The notes: generated by a model not told the origin, from the sequence alone. A DNA stretch of 64,000 nt from Epiperipatus broadwayi (GCA_028023455.1 JAQFVV010007256.1:56185-120184), one strand, 5' to 3'. Shown: positions 24,062-34,700, numbered from the stretch's first letter. Program-made: numbers and translations.

Positions 24062-24900
24062 TGCCCTATACAGTAGTGCCACCCAGTGCAAGCCAGAGTA
24101 ATCAATGAATGCAAGATTTGTGCATACAATTCTATCTAATGGCTACTCATACAATGTCCCCAAACTAGGCTTCATCATTGAGAAGCCTTGGATCTGAGAA
24201 CACTGCATCTAGATCTTAGGATCTAATGCAATTCTCTAGCTGCCATATTTTATATTTTTAGTTAACTATAAAGCTACTTGTCTAAAATACAATCTCATTT
24301 GCTTGTATAGTCATATAAATCTGAACTCAGTTCAGCATCTATACATTTGAGTATCTTTGATTCTTTAATAATCATAGTCATTATCCTATTGAACAGGATT
24401 GCCACTAAACATGCATGTTCACCATTTCTTATGGTTACACAAGCTTTTAAAACAGTGACAAAACTCTCCTTACAATAGTATTACCCACTACAAGCCAGAA
24501 TAATCAATGGATGCAAAAGGGTTTGTTTATAAAATCTCTATCTAGTGTCTACTCATTCAATATCTCCAGACTAGTTTGTAGTTTTCATCAATGGGGAGCT
24601 TCAGATCTGATAATACTACACCTAAATCATAGGATCTAATACAATCCTCTAGTAGGCACTCTTTACATTATTAGTTAACTAGCCATGAGTCAAAAATGAA
24701 AGCAATAATGTTTTTAATCCAATCTCATTCATTTGTATAGTCATATAAACCAGAACTCAGTGCAGCATCTATCCATTTTGGTTTCTTTGTTCCTTAATAA
24801 TCCTAGTCACCATTATCTCATTGGGAAGGATTGATATTAAGCCACTAAACATCACATGATCACCATTTCCTATGCTTAAACAAGCTGTTAAAATAAACGA
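24062..24900 (+). repeat. Family A tandem array, two units of about 410 bp
   Basis: Unit 1 starts at about 24064 and unit 2 at about 24475. Each has the core, then GGATCTAATxCAATxCTCTAG, CAATCTCATTxxxTTGTATAG, ATCATAGTCA-type text and CCACTAAACAT...CACCATTTC, ending in an ACAAGCT[TG]TTAAAA. The same order occurs at 61-540. Confidence 0.85.
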
Positions 24901-24902
24901 TG

Positions 24903-25174
24903 TATGTGATGTGATGTATTATGGCTTCTCCTTAAACGAAGTCAAGAATATCTCAGCAATTAAGCCCAGATAAACCTGTTAGCCACTTTCTTTTACATTC
25001 CCCACTCTAAATTTACCCATAATCTGCTCTATCCCATTTCCACAACATAATTTTTGTCAACTGTATAACCTTTATATCTAAATCCCCCTTATCTTTTCCC
25101 AAACCTAGCATAAAAACCAATAATTCACTTTCTGTATAATCACTCTTTTCATATTTATTTTTCCACAACTTCAT
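24903..25174 (-). mobile_element. LINE 3'-end fragment, copy 3, with coding tail
   Basis: A longer 3' fragment of the LINE at 8243, still encoding the C-terminal residues NKYEKSDYTESELLVFMLGL and downstream. It is truncated at about 25174, where another family A unit begins (CATACAGTAGTG). Confidence 0.82.
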
Positions 25175-25330
25175 ACAGTAGTGACATCTGGTGCAAATCA
25201 GAGTAATGAATGGGTGCACAAGTCCATTGATAACTCTGGTTTGCATTGGATGGAACTATCATATAGAAAGTTTTGCCTCTGTTTTAATAGCTTGTGTAAG
25301 CATAGGACATGGTAATCATGTGAAGTTTAA
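25171..25330. repeat. Family A foldback copy
   Basis: A short core (CATACAGTAGTGACATCTGG) runs into an inverted end (GGATGGAACTATCATATAGAAAGTTTTGCCTC) and the inverted CTTGTGTAAGCATAGG segment. It separates the LINE tail from the resumed RTE sequence. Confidence 0.75.
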
Positions 25331-25334
25331 TATT

Positions 25335-25760
25335 AAAAAAGAAAAAAAAGATTTTTAACAAATGTGTGTTTTACCAGTTTTAACTTATGGATCTGAGTTT
25401 TGGATACTCAATAAAAAGCTTCAAACCACTCATTGAAGTATAAAGAAAAGTATGTTAGGAATAACAAGAAAAAATAAATATCTTTTTGAGAGAGCAAACA
25501 GGTCCACTAATATTATTGAAACAATTAAAAGATTGAAATGGAGCTTTAAAAGTGATGACAGTAGATGGACAATTGAAAATTTTAATTAAATGTCAAGAGA
25601 TTTTAAGAGATCTAGATAGAGACCACATGTGAGTTGGAGAATGAAATATTGAAGTTTACTTGTGAATTATGGAAAAAAGAAGCTAAGAATTAGAATAGAT
25701 GGATTAAACTTGGAGACGATGTCATCCCGACATGGTTCAATAATGATTGAAAATAAGAAT
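25335..25760 (+). pseudogene. RTE-clade LINE, C-terminal segment
   Basis: The plus-strand reading CVLPVLTYGSEFWILNKKL, followed by SMLGITRKNK, NIIETIKRLKW and RWTIEN, then RPHVSWRMK and LRIRIDGLN, follows the C-terminal region of RTE/BovB proteins in order. Together with 23430-23937 it forms one element interrupted by nested repeats. In-frame stops mark it as dead. Confidence 0.82.
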
Positions 25761-26495
25761 CTACACACACATATGTACATATCACAAATCAGTTGAATTA
25801 GGATAATAAATATGTATTCCATATCAATGAAAACCATCAGAAATATAAGAAAATTATTTTTAATTTTTTTTTATATTTCTGTTTCAATTTTTTATAAATG
25901 TAAAATAATAATAATGACGGATGTCAGTTTTTTACAAAGCAAAAAAATAGGGAAACTATTAAAATGAAAAAAATATATTTAGAATAATTTAATGCACCAT
26001 ATAGTTTATTGCTGAACCTGAACACATTATTAAACAATAAAGATTTGTCTAAGAAAAAAAAAGTGTCATTATATAGATTTAACAAGCAGTAACTCTGTAT
26101 GATTAAAAAAAAAAGCAAAACAAAATACTACAACGACATCGACACATTTATTTCTTCAACTTTTAAGAACATGATTTATGGAATAATAAATAATTGAATT
26201 TTAATTTTACAATATTTTGCGGCAGTGAAGAAATGATTAAAAAAACAAAGAAGTGTTTTTTTTTATGAGCAGAAAAAAATATTATAATGTTATCATGAAT
26301 CAAACTTATATTTATAATAACTAAAAGCATGTTTTTATTAGCAAATTATTTGAAAAAATACAAGAAATTTATTTATTGAATATATATGGGTCAAATAGTA
26401 ACTTCAGTTAGCAATGACATTTTTAAATTCGTTATTTGCCCAATTACATCATAGAAAATGTTCAATATTTAAAATATAAATCGGTGAAAAATTTA
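25761..26495. other. No gene seen
   Basis: AT-rich with A-runs; no motif. Confidence 0.6.
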
Positions 26496-26504
26496 AAATT
26501 ATTA

Positions 26505-27209
26505 GGTATATATGAGTTTTCAAATAAACCAAAATGGCGGCCCATACTTAGATAAATGTACAGGTTCGATGGCCTATAATCTACCAAAGACGTGTTAGCT
26601 GTTAAATTAAAACAAAAATAATAAATCAATTGTTAAATTTCAAAAAAGAAATATATTCCATTAAGAAGCTTTACTTCACTTTTTTATATATATATACTTA
26701 TAACGTGGGAAACATCAAGATGTTCTTAACATAGTTGTACTTTGGTTCAATTGAGTACGTTTCTTTTTATCAATAGTTTTTTTTTTTTTTGGTAAATTGT
26801 CATAGTGATAAAAATTTGGGTTCTTCCTGTTATAGAATGTGAAGCAGTGAACTATTTCCATAGGTACAAGATACTGCTCTACCGAAAAGTGCGCATTAAT
26901 GGTTACATATGATTGCACGCTGCTGACATGAATAAAGTGTAAATATTGTATTTATGTATGTTTTTTACATTTTTCTGTTAATAAATTAATCTAAAAAAAA
27001 AAGGAAAGTAAATAAACTATAGGCATGGTAATTAATTTTTCCACAATGATTTCTTTTTTAAAATAACGGTAATAAAAAAATAAAATATGAATATGAAATA
27101 TGATGTTTTCTACCAGGTATTTTTTAAAAACATTTTCTGGGGGCCCCCCAAACTAGCTTTGTCAAAAATACAGGCTGCCATCTTGGTTTTTTTGAAAACT
27201 CACAAGTAC
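26505..27209. mobile_element. Non-autonomous TIR transposon with 9-bp target duplication
   Basis: The ends are inverted repeats of about 35 bp (left GGTATATATGAGTTTTCAAA; the right end reads GTACTTGTGAGTTTTCAAA on the other strand, continuing into AACCAAAATGGCGGC / AACCAAGATGGCAGC). The element is flanked by the perfect direct repeat AAATTATTA (26496-26504 and 27210-27218). A 9-bp duplication suits a Mutator-like element; the terminal bases fit no family I can name. No transposase ORF was found inside. Its right half was copied by the later 349-bp duplication. Confidence 0.75.
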
Positions 27210-27738
27210 AAATTATTATATTTATTAAAGAGTATATAGTAAGGTATTTACTAAAATTAATTCGTAAATTAAATATAATTGAATGAAAATCAAAATTGTG
27301 TGTGTGTGTATATATATATGTTTTACTATATATATTGCAGCCAAAATGGAACAGCTAAATTTATAGATGCTCGGGAATCAGCACCTGCTCCACAATGATT
27401 TCTTTTTTAAAATAACGGTAATAAAAAAATAAAATATGAATATGAAATATGATGTTTTCTACCAGGTATTTTTTAAAAACATTTTCTGGGGGCCCCCCAA
27501 ACTAGCTTTGTCAAAAATACAGGCTGCCATCTTGGTTTTTTTGAAAACTCACAAGTACGAATTATTATATTTATTAAAGAGTATATAGTAAGGTATTTAC
27601 TAAAATTAATTCGTAAATTAAATATAATTGAATGAAAATCAAAATTGTGTGTGTGTGTATATATATATGTTTTACTATATATATTGCAGCCAAAATGGAA
27701 CAGCTAAATTTATAGATGCTCGGGAATCAGCACCTGCT
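27041..27738 (+). repeat. 349-bp tandem duplication spanning intron end and exon start
   Basis: Copy 1 is 27041-27389 and copy 2 is 27390-27738; both start CCACAATGATTTC. They appear almost identical; one difference seen is GTACAAAT versus GTACGAAT. Each holds the right part of a TIR element, intron sequence with a TG/TA microsatellite, the splice acceptor and the first 49 exon bases. Near identity suggests a recent event or an assembly duplication. Confidence 0.9.
27341..27389 (+). pseudogene. Duplicated, truncated GGT exon start
   Basis: These 49 bases equal the first 49 bases of the GGT exon at 27690, including the preceding TTGCAG acceptor. They end abruptly at GCACCTGCT, where the sequence jumps back to the start of the 349-bp duplicated unit. 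No splice donor follows, so it can only act as a decoy acceptor. Confidence 0.85.
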
Positions 27739-27787
27739 GCTGCTTTTGAGACCATGTACCATGGAAATGCTTCTCTTTCACAAACAG
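27690..27787 (+). CDS. GGT: Gamma-glutamyltransferase exon (upstream of the two visible)
   Basis: This 98-bp exon encodes part of the large subunit of gamma-glutamyltransferase, the membrane-anchored ectoenzyme that cleaves the gamma-glutamyl bond of glutathione and transfers the group to water or acceptors. The reading starts with one base completing a codon, then reads QNGTAKFIDARESAPAAAF and on to SLSQT, with one base left over. The DARE-x-AP segment is the conserved GGT block that carries the arginine binding the glutamate carboxylate. It is preceded by a pyrimidine/AT-rich tract and TTGCAG and followed by GTAAAAAG. The leftover G combines with GT of the exon at 56604 to make a glycine codon, as expected for this family. 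A truncated copy of its first 49 bases lies 349 bp upstream. The upstream exon carrying the glycine-rich GGT block was not found. Identity rests on remembered family motifs. Confidence 0.87.
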
Positions 27788-28320
27788 GTAAAAAGTATGT
27801 GTATGTCTGCATATTGTAATCTTGTATAAAAGTGTCATCTATGGATTCAAACATAAATAATACCATTAATTACATTTCCCCAACTTCTAATCTAATTAGT
27901 TAACTAAGTTCTTCAGAAGGTAAATGATCCTGAAAGCATCTGTCTTTTACATTTACAATAATTATTTTGAGTAGAAACTTGGTCTTTATGATACTATTTC
28001 ATCTTATATCCTAGTTTTCAAAATGGGATTATACTTTTGTTTTTCTGTATATAATAGTCTGATGTATGATGAAAAGTACTTTTAGTAGTTGAATGTAGTT
28101 AAAATCTTTCACAAGTTGTGATAAGTGGTAAGATTTTATATATATATGAGATGCCAATTTAATTTTTGGAATGGCTATGTGAGGTCACCCATGGCCTAAT
28201 TGTGGTGAAATCACATAAATATTCATGTTTAAGTTAACACATGTAAATTTTAAGCTGATAGAGCTAGTTGTTAGCAATTGAGAAGATAATAAATATCCAT
28301 GCATATGCTTTGGTATAAAA

Positions 28321-28885
28321 ATGGGTGATCAAACTTTTGAACAACATATTAATACCACATTTTGTGCAAAATTCAACAAATGTGCTACTGAAATGTTACA
28401 ACTGTTGCAAGTGGCATATGGTGAAGATTCTATAAAGAAATAGACTGTGTTTGAGAGGTTCAAAAAATGAGCAAGAAGATGTGATGGATGATCCCAGAAG
28501 TGGACATCAAAAAACAACAATGACTGGCATTAATATTAAAAAAAAACTATGAGATGCAATATGATCCAACAAATGATTAAGTATGAGTTGATAGCTAAAG
28601 ATTTGCAGATTAATAAAGAAGCAGGCTAATTTTAAATAAAGAATTGGGTATGAGAGAGATTTCTGTAAAGTTTATGACTTGGATCTTGATGGGTAAACAG
28701 AGAATTTTTGGCCAAAATATCAATTACCCAACTAGACCATTCTACCTATTTACCTGACTTAGCACCCTGTGATTTTGGGTTATTTCTAAAATTAAAAAAT
28801 GCACCGAAAGGATAAAGATTTTCTACTATAAAATTAAAAACTGCACCGAAAGTATAAAGATTTTCTACTATAACTGATATCTAAT
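28321..28885 (+). pseudogene. Mariner transposase remnant
   Basis: The reading opens with MGDQTFEQHINTTFCAKFN, then KCATEMLQLLQVAYGEDSIK and VFERFKK, the N-terminal helix-turn-helix pattern of mariner transposases (LGKSATET, QQAYG, VFEWHKRF). Near 28730-28810 it resumes with LPDLAPCDFGLF and LKLKNAPKG, the C-terminal SPDLAPCDFFLFPKLK block with the last catalytic aspartate region. Most of the central catalytic domain is deleted. A 40-bp tandem duplication (GCACCGAAAG...TTTTCTACTATAA) ends the element. Dead. Confidence 0.82.
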
Positions 28886-28886
28886 T

Positions 28887-28985
28887 AGTTTTGAATTTCA
28901 AACAGCTAAACTTAAAAAATTTATTCTTTTAAGTTTAGCTGTTTGAAATCCAGCATTTATATTTGTTCACAAAGGGCATTCATTG
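28887..28985. repeat. Hairpin repeat next to mariner, related to 56364-56541
   Basis: A near-perfect foldback (TTTCAAACAGCTAAACTTAA ... TTAAGTTTAGCTGTTTGAAA) followed by TTTATATTTGTTCACAAAGG and GGCATTCATTGCTGAAA, which also occurs in the foldback upstream of the GGT exon at 56604. Confidence 0.75.
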
Positions 28986-29074
28986 CTGAAATATCTTAAC
29001 ATTGTGATAGGTAATTTGAATGTGATATATATATATAATTTTAAATGTGATAGGTAATTTGAATGTGATATATA

Positions 29075-29841
29075 TATATAATTTTAAATGCAAGAAATAT
29101 AGATAAAAAAGATCGATAACAATACTCCAGAAGTTTAAGTTAAAAGTTTTAATTAATGATAATGAAAACTTTTAGGAATGGAAATGATTAGTTACATAAT
29201 TAAAAGGTTTCAACTGAGTTAATGAAAAGAACAGGAACACAAATGTTGAGTGGATTAGTAAAGATAAAATCTTAATGGAAATAGTAGATCTGGAAAGTGC
29301 AATTTAGTAAATGCTTCACAAAGAAATTTTAAATAATGGAAATTGCAGATAAGAGAACAATTAAACTGAAAACTATAAAAGTTCGAGACAGTAAAGTTAA
29401 GTATCTTTTTGTTCTTTTTTTCTACTTTGTGTTGGTGAAGTATTTTGTACACAACAAGTATCATCAGAAACAAGTCAATGTCCATGAGGAAATAAACCCC
29501 AATGTTTTGGAATCTGAAGATATAAAAATCCGACTAGATTTAAAGCAGATCGTCCTGATCTTATTTTGTTTTTTTTGTAGGTCTAAAGTCGCTTAAGTAT
29601 TAATTTGGGGAACTGTATTTATTTAGCTTAGTTGTTAAAGAGTCAATGCATTAAATGAGACAGTAATTGTCAGACTAATTTTGTGTTTAAGAACTCTGGA
29701 AGCATTTCTTATTATTATGTGTATGTATTATTTATAGTTGAGCTTCTATATAACTTGTAATAAATCTTTTATTCTAAATTTACTTTTAGTTATTAATTAA
29801 TTGTGGGTTGCCTTACACAAGTCATGGGTAAACACACAACA
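29075..29841 (+). repeat. Gypsy 5' LTR
   Basis: Aligns to the 3' LTR from AAGAAATAT...AAAAAAGATCGATAA to TGGGTAAACACACAACA. The start is eroded in a TA tract: the expected TGTAGTATTTTAAGTGC appears as TATATAATTTTAAATGC. Just outside is a 43-bp tandem duplication (about 28997-29084). TGG at 29845-29847 may begin the primer-binding site (TGGTGCAATC...). Confidence 0.88.
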
Positions 29842-29939
29842 AAATGGTGCAATCAAAATTTGAACCTAGAAAGGAAAAATACAATCAGAATTAGAATTGC
29901 CAAGCAATAGTATAAGTTTTTAGTTGATTGATGGGTTAA

Positions 29940-30950
29940 ATGTCAATAAGTCAAGGTAATATCTCAAAATTTGATATAGAGAATGCAGTGGAATGGTCGT
30001 TGTATGTGACTCAACTGCAAAATTTTTTTTCACATTTAATGGAATAAGTGATAATAGTAGAAAGGTAGCAGTGTTCTTGTGTTTGGCAGGCAGGAAGTTA
30101 ATTGAAATTGTTAATAGATTGATGGACAGACCTATAATGATGGCAGTAGGTTATGAAGTGATAGTAAATAAGTTAACAGAGTATTTTAGCCTGCAGCCAT
30201 GTAGGCATATCATGAGATTGGCACTCCATAATAGAAGACAGTCAACAGGTGAAAAAAATAAAAGATTTTGACATAGCGTTATGGCAGTTAGTAAAAAATT
30301 GACAATATGGGAAATTTGAGGAACAACTTTCGTTGGACCAATTGCTATGGGGAATGGCAGATGAAAGGTTAAGTCAAAACTTATTGACTAAAATGGAGTT
30401 GTCTTATGAATTAGCAATTAAAAAAGGGATTGTGTATGAGTTAATTATTTCACTATAAACTCATCAACACCCCTTTAACACTTATAATAAATAAAATAAT
30501 AAATAAAATTATTTGCTTAAAATGTTAAAGGAGTGTTGATGAGTTTATAGTGAAATATAAAAAGAAGCAAAATATAGAGGGAGAAAGAAGAAATGGATAA
30601 GAGTTATATGTGAAATATGAGTTAATTATTGAGCAAGCTCTCACTTTTAGAAATAAAGCAGACAAGGAGAACAGAACTGCAGTCTATAAAACAAATAAAA
30701 GTAGGCTGCAGAAAAATGATAAATGAAGTAGTGAATCAATATCTGTAGGGAAATGTTTTGCTGTGGGAAAACAGATCATTTCACTAAGAATTGAAATGGC
30801 ATAGAGAAAGCTGTTTTAATTGCAGCAACAGAGGGCATTTAACTGCAGTTTGCAAAAAACCCAAGCAAAAAGGTAAAAGTGAAATAACCAAATGGAGGGG
30901 ATGTAAGCAAGACAAGGTTAATATTAATAAGAGTATGATTTCACACTGGC
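29940..30950 (+). pseudogene. Gypsy gag remnant with zinc knuckles
   Basis: The reading around 29993-30271 includes SDNSRKVAVFLCLAGRKLIE and KLTEYFSLQP, the capsid-like gag pattern of Gypsy elements, then a frameshift into NQYGKFEEQLSLDQLLWGMA-type sequence. Two CCHC knuckles follow in different frames. The first (near 30750) is CFCCGKTDHFTKN, where the last cysteine codon is TGA. The second (near 30811) is CFNCSNRGHLTAVC and is intact. Gag would package the RNA. A 181-bp insertion interrupts it at 30450-30630. Confidence 0.82.
30450..30630. mobile_element. Hairpin insertion in gag with 15-bp direct repeats
   Basis: A foldback (TTTCACTATAAACTCATCAA ... TTGATGAGTTTATAGTGAAA, about 30447-30560) plus about 70 bp of flanking sequence. 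The sequence TATGAGTTAATTATT occurs at 30435-30449 and again at 30616-30630, bounding the inserted segment. Confidence 0.72.
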
Positions 30951-30979
30951 AAAATCAATATATGCTAGCAATTAAAATA

Positions 30980-31130
30980 TGTAGTACAGAACTTGAAATA
31001 GAGATTGTCATTGACTCGGGTACTTCATTGGTGTCCAAAAGACAATGGAAAGAAATACCAAAAGGTTATAAGTCTGTGGAAATTAAAAAGTCTGAAATAA
31101 AAATTAAAGATATAAGTGGAAACTCATGAG
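30980..31130 (+). pseudogene. Gypsy aspartic protease remnant
   Basis: The reading ELEIEIVIDSGTSLVSKRQW contains the DSGTS active-site motif of retroelement proteases, followed by KIKDISGNS. It runs into a stop and then a long TA microsatellite at 31189-31283. The protease would cleave the Gag-Pol polyprotein. Confidence 0.75.
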
Positions 31131-31186
31131 CATTAGTTGGAATGGCAGAGGCTCCATTTTCATACAGAAACAAAATATGCTATTTG

Positions 31187-31286
<100 letters not shown>

Positions 31287-31368
31287 GAAGGGACAAATAA
31301 CTCCAATAAGAAGTAGAGAGTAGTTTGAGGAGTTAGATATTATAGTTTCAATTGTTAAAAACATTTCC

Positions 31369-32110
31369 ATGGAACAGAAAATGTTGAATAGGAACCTTGA
31401 ATTATTTTTTGAGGAGTTAGGTTTAATAAAAGGAAACCTGGTTGATTTAGAATTAAATGAAAACACATGGCCTGTTGTCTGTATGCCATGGAAGATTCCA
31501 TTTTCACAAAGAGAAAAGGACAAAGAGTTAAAAATATTGGTGGCTAGAGGCATGTTAACTGCTGTAAAAGAGGCAGAATGAGCCACACCCTTAGTGGTCA
31601 TAACTAAACCTAATGGGAAAATCAGGATGTATGGAAATTACCAGATGACTGAATAAATATCTTAATGGTGTGTATCCCATACCTAATGTTAGAGATGTTT
31701 TAGCAAGTTTGTCAAATGCAAAATTTTTGCCAAATTGGGCCTTAACTCTGCTTATCATCAGATTAAAGTTACTTGACAAATCAGCAAGAACATTGATGCT
31801 AACTATACTATTTGTTCTGTTCAAATGTAGTTGTTTACCATTCGGAATTGCTACGACTCCAAACATTTTTCAGGCCAAGTTATTAGATGACATTTTGATA
31901 ATAGTGACATCTAGTGAGTTGTTAAAAGACAGAATTTTAAAAGTTTGTGATAAATTAAGTCAGGCAGGTGTTGAGTTAAACTGGGAAAAGTGTGTGTGGA
32001 AGACCCAAGAATTAAAGTTTTTGGGTCACAGCATTTCAGATAAAGAAAAATGTCCATTGATGAACAAAGTCAGGCTGTTAGAGACATGGAAAGGCCTAAG
32101 AATGTAAAGC
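31369..32110 (+). pseudogene. Gypsy reverse transcriptase remnant
   Basis: Pieces in order: WKIPFSQREKDKELKILVAR and RGMLTAVKEAE with a stop, TPLVVITKPNGKIRMYGNY, VYPIPNVRDVLASLSNAKF, CSCLPFGIATTPNIFQ, then LLDDILIIV and a downstream segment ending ELKFLGHSIS. The residues normally lying between the PFG..P.FQ block and the YVDDI motif are missing, and the tyrosine of the YxDD box is replaced (LLDD). This deletion, with stops and frameshifts, inactivates the enzyme. Confidence 0.87.
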
Positions 32111-32259
32111 AGCTTTAGTTATTTTTAGGGCTAGTAAATTTTTCAAGTCATTTTTAAAGAATAAGGCAATGGTTGCAAAACTATTGTATGAGTTATTGCA
32201 CAAGGGCAGTGTTGGGTTTTGTCTGAAACTCAAAATAGGGCTTTTGAAAAACAAAAGAT

Positions 32260-32565
32260 CTTTCATCATCTGATATGTTTTTGGTACATTTTGACTGTGA
32301 GTGTAAAATTAGAATTACTACTGATGCAACAGACTGGGGAGTAGAGACTGTGTTAGCTCATCCTATAGATAATAATGAATGGCCCGTAGTTTATGTGTCC
32401 AGAACATTGTCAAAGGCTGACAGTAATTATAGTCAAATTGACAAAGAAGCTCTTGCAATCATTTTTGCAATGAAAAAATATCATCAGTTTGTTTTCAGGA
32501 ATAATTTTGAAATTATTACAGATCATAAGTTTTTGGAAATGATCATGCAGCACCCAAACATTTAA
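32260..32565 (+). pseudogene. Gypsy RNase H remnant
   Basis: Reads IRITTDATDWGVETVLAH, WPVVYVSRTLSKADSNYSQI, DKEALAIIFAMKKYHQFVF and FEIITDHKFLEMI. This is the standard RNase H pattern of Gypsy pol (TTDAS-x-GxGxVL, SRxLxxxExNYxxxEKE, TDHxxL). The frame is open to 32565. Confidence 0.88.
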
Positions 32566-32829
32566 GTCTGCATAAGTTATGATGGCAGACTGGGTTAACT
32601 GCATATGACTATTCATTAAAATATAAACAGGGGGAAAAAACTCACATGCAGAAGCATTGACAGGGGTTCCAGATAGTCAAGAGGCATGCAATAATGAGTT
32701 TGAAGTTAATTATATTGACATCATGAACTAATAAGTGCTAAATAGTAATACAATCCAAAAGTGGACTAGAGAAGAAAAAGAGTATTTTTATTAATTGGAT
32801 TAAGAAGGGCTGGACTAAATCTAGACCTA

Positions 32830-33710
32830 GTTATGTGGCAATGAGGTTTTGGGATAATAGAGAGCAGTTATTTGTTTGTAGGGGTATATAGTAATGGGGG
32901 GATAAAGTAGTTATACCACCTACAGGGAGGGATAAAGTTTTGAAGCTTCTCCATGAATGGCATCTGGATATAGTGCCATGAGGAAGATCTAGTGTGTAGC
33001 CATATCTGGTGGCCACAAATAAATACAGACATAAATTTTTTTATTAAAGCTTGTGCTGCATGTCAATCAGAAAGTGCTTTACTGGCAAAATGTTTTGCAT
33101 TTTGGCCAAAAGCAACAAAAGCATGGGAGAGAGTTGATATGGATTACGCAGGACCAGTGAATGGAAAAATGCTGCTGATAATGATAGATGCATTCTCAAA
33201 ATAAATAGAAATGCAATATTGTGATACTAGTGCCATAGAAACAAGTGTTTAAAGATGGTATGATTTATTCATGGTTTTCCAGAAATGGTTGTATCAGATA
33301 ACAGAACAGTTTTACTGGAAAGGAATTGTGATAGTTTTTTAGTGCCTGTGAGATTCATTATGTGAACCTACCTCCATGTTATCCTCAGTCAAATGGATTA
33401 GCTGAGAATGCAGTACAGCAAGTAAAGAGACTTTAAAAAAAAGAGTAATGTAGAAATGCAATATGCTTTACAGACATTTATGTTATATCAATGTTCAATG
33501 CCATCTACAATGACAGGAAAATCTCTGACAGAATTAATGTATGGATGAAAACTAAGGATTAAATTGGAAGTTTTGCATCCTAGTGAAAAGATTTATGCTT
33601 GAAATGCAAAACCAAATAAATTTTTTAGAGTTGGTGAACCTGTATGGGTGAGAGAAGTTATACATAATAAATAGATTAAAGGAACAATAGACAAAGTATT
33701 GTCAAATCAT
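32830..33710 (+). pseudogene. Gypsy integrase remnant
   Basis: A zinc-binding region with CAACQSES near 33055 is followed by the catalytic core start WERVDMDYAGPVNGKMLLIM (first aspartate) and IDAFSK. After a stop come a segment resembling the second-aspartate region (VVSDN near 33290) and QSNGLAENAVQQVK near 33390, carrying the glutamate region. Several stops and frameshifts are present. The C-terminus is interrupted by the Penelope-like fragment at 33721. Confidence 0.82.
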
Positions 33711-33720
33711 ATATACATGA

Positions 33721-34433
33721 TTATATAATATCAATACTTATGCACTTATAAAGCTCGTTAAAGTAGTTGTATGTTATTAAATTTATTTAAAGCTTAGCAC
33801 TTTCAAAGCTCTATGGCTTCATAATCATAGCTGTGCAAAATAAAAATAAAACGGTTGATAGTGATGAGGGGGAATATTTAAATTTATGTTAATTAGATGT
33901 TTCAGTATATTATTTAAAATATTGTTTGACTTAGTTTGTCCATCTTTTGGAAATGGCAAAACAGGTGTCCTTTCTATTAATTGATTGGCTGTCATTATTT
34001 ATGAAATATGCCTCCTTTATTTTGCGCCTATGGTCGTTACTCTCTTTACACACTATTATGGGATTAGTGGGTTCAAATCTGTGTCCAGTAGTTTCATGTT
34101 CCATGAATGCTGATGTAGACTCCTTGTTGTTCAGTGCCCTTTTATACATATATATGTGCTGGGATGCTCTCTTGTAATGATAGCTTTTGTTTCCCCATAA
34201 TATGAGGCTCTGCATCCAGCCTGAGGGCATTGTATCTGGTACACCACTTGAGATGTTAGTTTAGGATTAAGTTTATCTTTTGAATTGTTTATTAATCTGT
34301 TAGTGTTGGCTGAAGTGTGGAAACCAATAATAAATTCTTTTGATAATGTTTTAGTTAGATGTTTTAAAATATTGGGTATGTATGGTATAGTTATTCTTGG
34401 TTTATTATTTCTGATTCTGCCTTGCTGGTTCCT
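33721..34433 (-). mobile_element. 5'-truncated Penelope-like fragment inside Gypsy
   Basis: A 713-bp insert flanked by TACATGA (33714-33720 and 34434-34440), related to the 3' part of the PLE at 14892. The minus-strand reading has a post-RT segment (FHTSANTNRLINNSKDKLNP), a GIY-YIG start with the paired cysteines (VVYQIQCPQAGCRASYYGET) and AFMEHETTGHRFEPTNPIIV. Two frames are needed, so it is broken. The RT is absent. Confidence 0.87.
33787..33832 (-). ncRNA. Hairpin-GAAA motif in PLE fragment
   Basis: On the minus strand: CTATGATTATGA, stem AGC/GCT around CATAGA, then TTGAAA and a short second hairpin. Position and form match the motif at 16909-16955, but the stem bases differ in a paired way. 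Confidence 0.4.
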
Positions 34434-34700
34434 TACATGAACCATATAAAAAAATGAGAGCCAGAAGACATGCAGCTGGAAATATGTCAAGATTTAAATA
34501 TGCAGGAGGCAGGGAGTGATGAAAAAAGCAACATGGGAATAAAGACAGATGATAATCAGTTAATCGAGAAAAACAATGAAGAAATAGAAGAAATTTAAAC
34601 AGAACCAGAAATAAGAAAATCATCCAGACCTGTGCACATAGAAAGAAAACCAGAAAGATGGAAGGATTATGTTTAAGAAAAAATTGCAACTTCTGGTATG

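Noticed and set aside
24062-24900. CRISPR-like or satellite centromere array
   Set aside because: Only two units, with long repeats and no spacer structure; best read as a short tandem of a mobile repeat.
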